Below are positions 1-64,000 of a stretch of DNA of 64,000 bases, in pieces. The notes beneath the pieces are model-generated. The model ran no database searches. It worked only from the letters and a program-made list of their open reading frames with translations, and was not told the DNA's origin. Source of the stretch: Istiophorus platypterus (Eukaryota; Chordata; Actinopteri; Istiophoriformes; Istiophoridae); contig CM029126.1 of NCBI GenBank assembly GCA_016859345.1, positions 16,372,527 through 16,436,526 on the forward strand. The letters run 5' to 3'. Position 1 is the first letter of the stretch. Every line of letters starts with the position of its first letter. The position numbers and the translations under genes were made by a program.

Positions 1-319
1 GGAGACAACAGTAGTAAAACTACCATATAAACGCGTTTGATTCCAAGCACCAAATCCTGCGCTTAAGTATTATCAGGAAATTGTGGTTAAGAATCAAAAA
101 TGCAAAATTGCCCCTTTTAGTCTTTCATTATTATTAGGGTCATAATTAAACGTTTACTTGTAGGAAGTGTTACAATGGTGTAACTAGTGGAGATGGCTAT
201 TGATTACAGCCTAAAATATTACTTAATATGTTGCTAGTTTATTTTACGATACATCATATTTTGTAAGAAGTGCTCATTCTTCATATTTAAAATCTGCATA
301 GTAACTACATTGCTCTCAT

Positions 320-466
320 AAAAATGTAGTGGTGGAAAAAATAGAATATTTTCCTCAAAAATGTAGTGGAGTGAAAGTAACTAGTATAAAATGTAAATAC
401 TAATAAATGTAATATTACCTCAGAATTGTACTTAAGTACAGTACTTGTAAATGTAGTTATTGTGAA
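320..466 (+). repeat. Degraded teleost interspersed repeat (AGTACTT-rich family), copy 1
   Basis: It contains the phrases AAATGTAGTGGAGTGAAAGTA and TTGTACTTAAGTACAGTACTTG, which I recognise from a very common dispersed repeat of spiny-rayed fish. A second, more eroded copy in the same orientation lies at about 57797-57905. The class is not certain; no target-site duplication is visible. Confidence 0.6.
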
Positions 467-1239
467 ACTGAAACATTATCCTCTGATACAGTGAAATCAT
501 TTGTGGGTGACTTTTTTTTAAAGTACTCCAGAAATGCTTTTAAGGAGGGCACATTGTGGAGAGAAAAACATGAACCACTCCTAAGCCTCAGAAAGTCCCC
601 AGTGTTTATTGCCTAGTGACATTTGCCACAAATGTACCCTTCAGGCAAAGATGCTCAATAGCAAAGTTCATGATTTAAGCAAACACATTATGTACTAATT
701 ATGTTACCATGGAAGCTGAAGGCACATTTGTTGATGTAATTGTATCTACTTTCATGAGGCATGTGCCCCCTCCGCGGGCAGTCAACGATTTTTCCAAGAT
801 GATGTACTTGTTGTGCTCTGATTTGACAGGACCTACTGCCTCCTGTAAAGTAATGGGCTTGGCACTGGCACTGGCAACTCATACCTTAACCTGGGGCTGT
901 TTTGAAGAAATGGCTTCTGGTCAGACACATACTAGACTGATGAAAATTTGCACTTTTGCTTCCTCCAAGTTATAGGAGGAAGGGAGGAGAGCCATATAGA
1001 AAAAAAGTAGAAAGTTTGACTGTTGTGATGTAAAAGCTCAGTGAAACAGAAGGAAAAACAACAGCTTGATTGTTCATTTATCTGTAGGTTGTGAAGACAG
1101 ATCGGAATAGAAATCTTTTCACTCTAAAGATCCACAGCTTAGCTGTTGGAGGAAGGAAGAGAATTAGGAAACTTTCAGCTTATTAGAGACAGCCTACTCT
1201 CGTCTCTCATGTTGCCAGCTTATTAACTGTGTGTGCGTA

Positions 1240-1244
<5 letters not shown>

Positions 1245-1300
<56 letters not shown>
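1245..1300 (+). repeat. (GT)23 followed by (GA)5 microsatellite
   Basis: Uninterrupted GT from 1245 to 1290, then GA to 1300. It sits 116 bases upstream of an exon whose own acceptor tract is also GT-rich. Confidence 0.95.
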
Positions 1301-1301
<1 letters not shown>

Positions 1302-1415
1302 TGTTTGAGGCCGGCAGACAAACCCGATTATGGTGCAACTTGTCACTGCCATCATGGTCAATGGTCTTTCTTTGTTTCCCTGTGTGTGTGTGTGTGTTTG
1401 TGTCTGTGTGTCAAG

Positions 1416-63742
<62,327 letters not shown>

Positions 63743-64000
63743 GGACTTAGGAGGAAAGACGGACTCACCTGAAGTGCTTGAGCCCTGCACGCCACAACAG
63801 ACACACACACACACACTGATATTCACACATGGAAACAAATCAGATACTGACATATAAATACACCCCCCCCCCCAATCTGAAACTGTAGTGAGAACCCCCC
63901 TGTCCCTGTGTCTCCAGTGGGTTTTCCACCAGGTGAAACAGTGTAAATAGCTCTTGTGACTCTTGTACGATATCTCTGTAAAAGGGGGGGGGGGTCCGAA
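63743..64000 (+). other. col14a1: col14a1 3' UTR (partial)
   Basis: It follows the TGA and runs off the window. It contains a short CA repeat (about 63800-63817), a C10-type run (about 63864-63873) and a G-run near the end (about 63985-63994). No AATAAA or ATTAAA was found, so the cleavage site lies further on. Confidence 0.8.

Larger units (their letters stand above)
1..1415 (+). other. Upstream intron of col14a1 (partial)
   Basis: No exon was recognised here. An upstream fibronectin III exon would be expected, but no frame shows an FN3-like strand pattern next to splice sites. It contains a degraded interspersed repeat (about 320-466), a GT/GA microsatellite (1245-1300) and, at the 3' end, the UG-rich tract that serves as the polypyrimidine stretch for the exon at 1416. 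Confidence 0.6.

Noticed and set aside
709..975. 88-codon plus-strand open frame in the first intron, checked as a possible fibronectin III exon
   Set aside because: No FN3 motif (Trp/Leu/Tyr pattern) and no matching phase or splice context; composition looks random.

Overview
The window is vertebrate nuclear DNA, most likely from a ray-finned (percomorph-type) fish. Long GT-AG introns interrupt one gene. The intergenic-type sequence is AT-rich and full of CA/GT microsatellites. Several interspersed repeats are of kinds I recognise from teleosts: Tc1-like, hAT-type MITEs, a dispersed 'CCCTAACC'-bearing repeat and a LINE tail. No bacterial, plasmid or viral gene is visible.

One plus-strand gene covers nearly everything: the 3' two-fifths or so of collagen alpha-1(XIV), col14a1, a FACIT collagen (undulin). 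I could place 24 consecutive coding exons between 1416 and 63742. Every intron is GT-AG, and the splice phases close into a single reading frame of 874 complete codons plus stop. The 5' part of the gene (N-terminal fibronectin III repeats and the first vWA domain) lies upstream of the window. The 3' UTR runs off the right end.

Layout: a Pro/Thr linker exon (1416-1490); the second von Willebrand A domain with an intact MIDAS (5454-14987); a thrombospondin-N/laminin-G-like (TSPN) domain (15164-29778); the COL2 triple helix (29836-52759); the NC2 hinge (54666-55021); the COL1 triple helix (55022-59287); and an NC1 tail (59288-63742) that is much longer and more acidic and Tyr-rich than I recall for human COL14A1. 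Together these parts give a homotrimeric collagen that coats the surface of fibrils through its COL1/COL2 arms and projects the NC3 part (vWA, TSPN) outward to bind matrix partners.

The introns hold no second gene that I can support. They hold transposon remnants, microsatellites and pyrimidine tracts. The observations most worth following up are: a candidate short alternative terminal exon at 62190 with its own stop and poly(A) signal; the extended NC1 tail with an RxxR motif; two copies of an unclassified repeat sharing a 141-bp near-identical core 37.5 kb apart; a Tc1-like element flanked by inverted copies of another repeat; and complementary CA/GT tracts paired inside three of the introns. 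Comparisons with human COL14A1 are from memory, not from an alignment run here.
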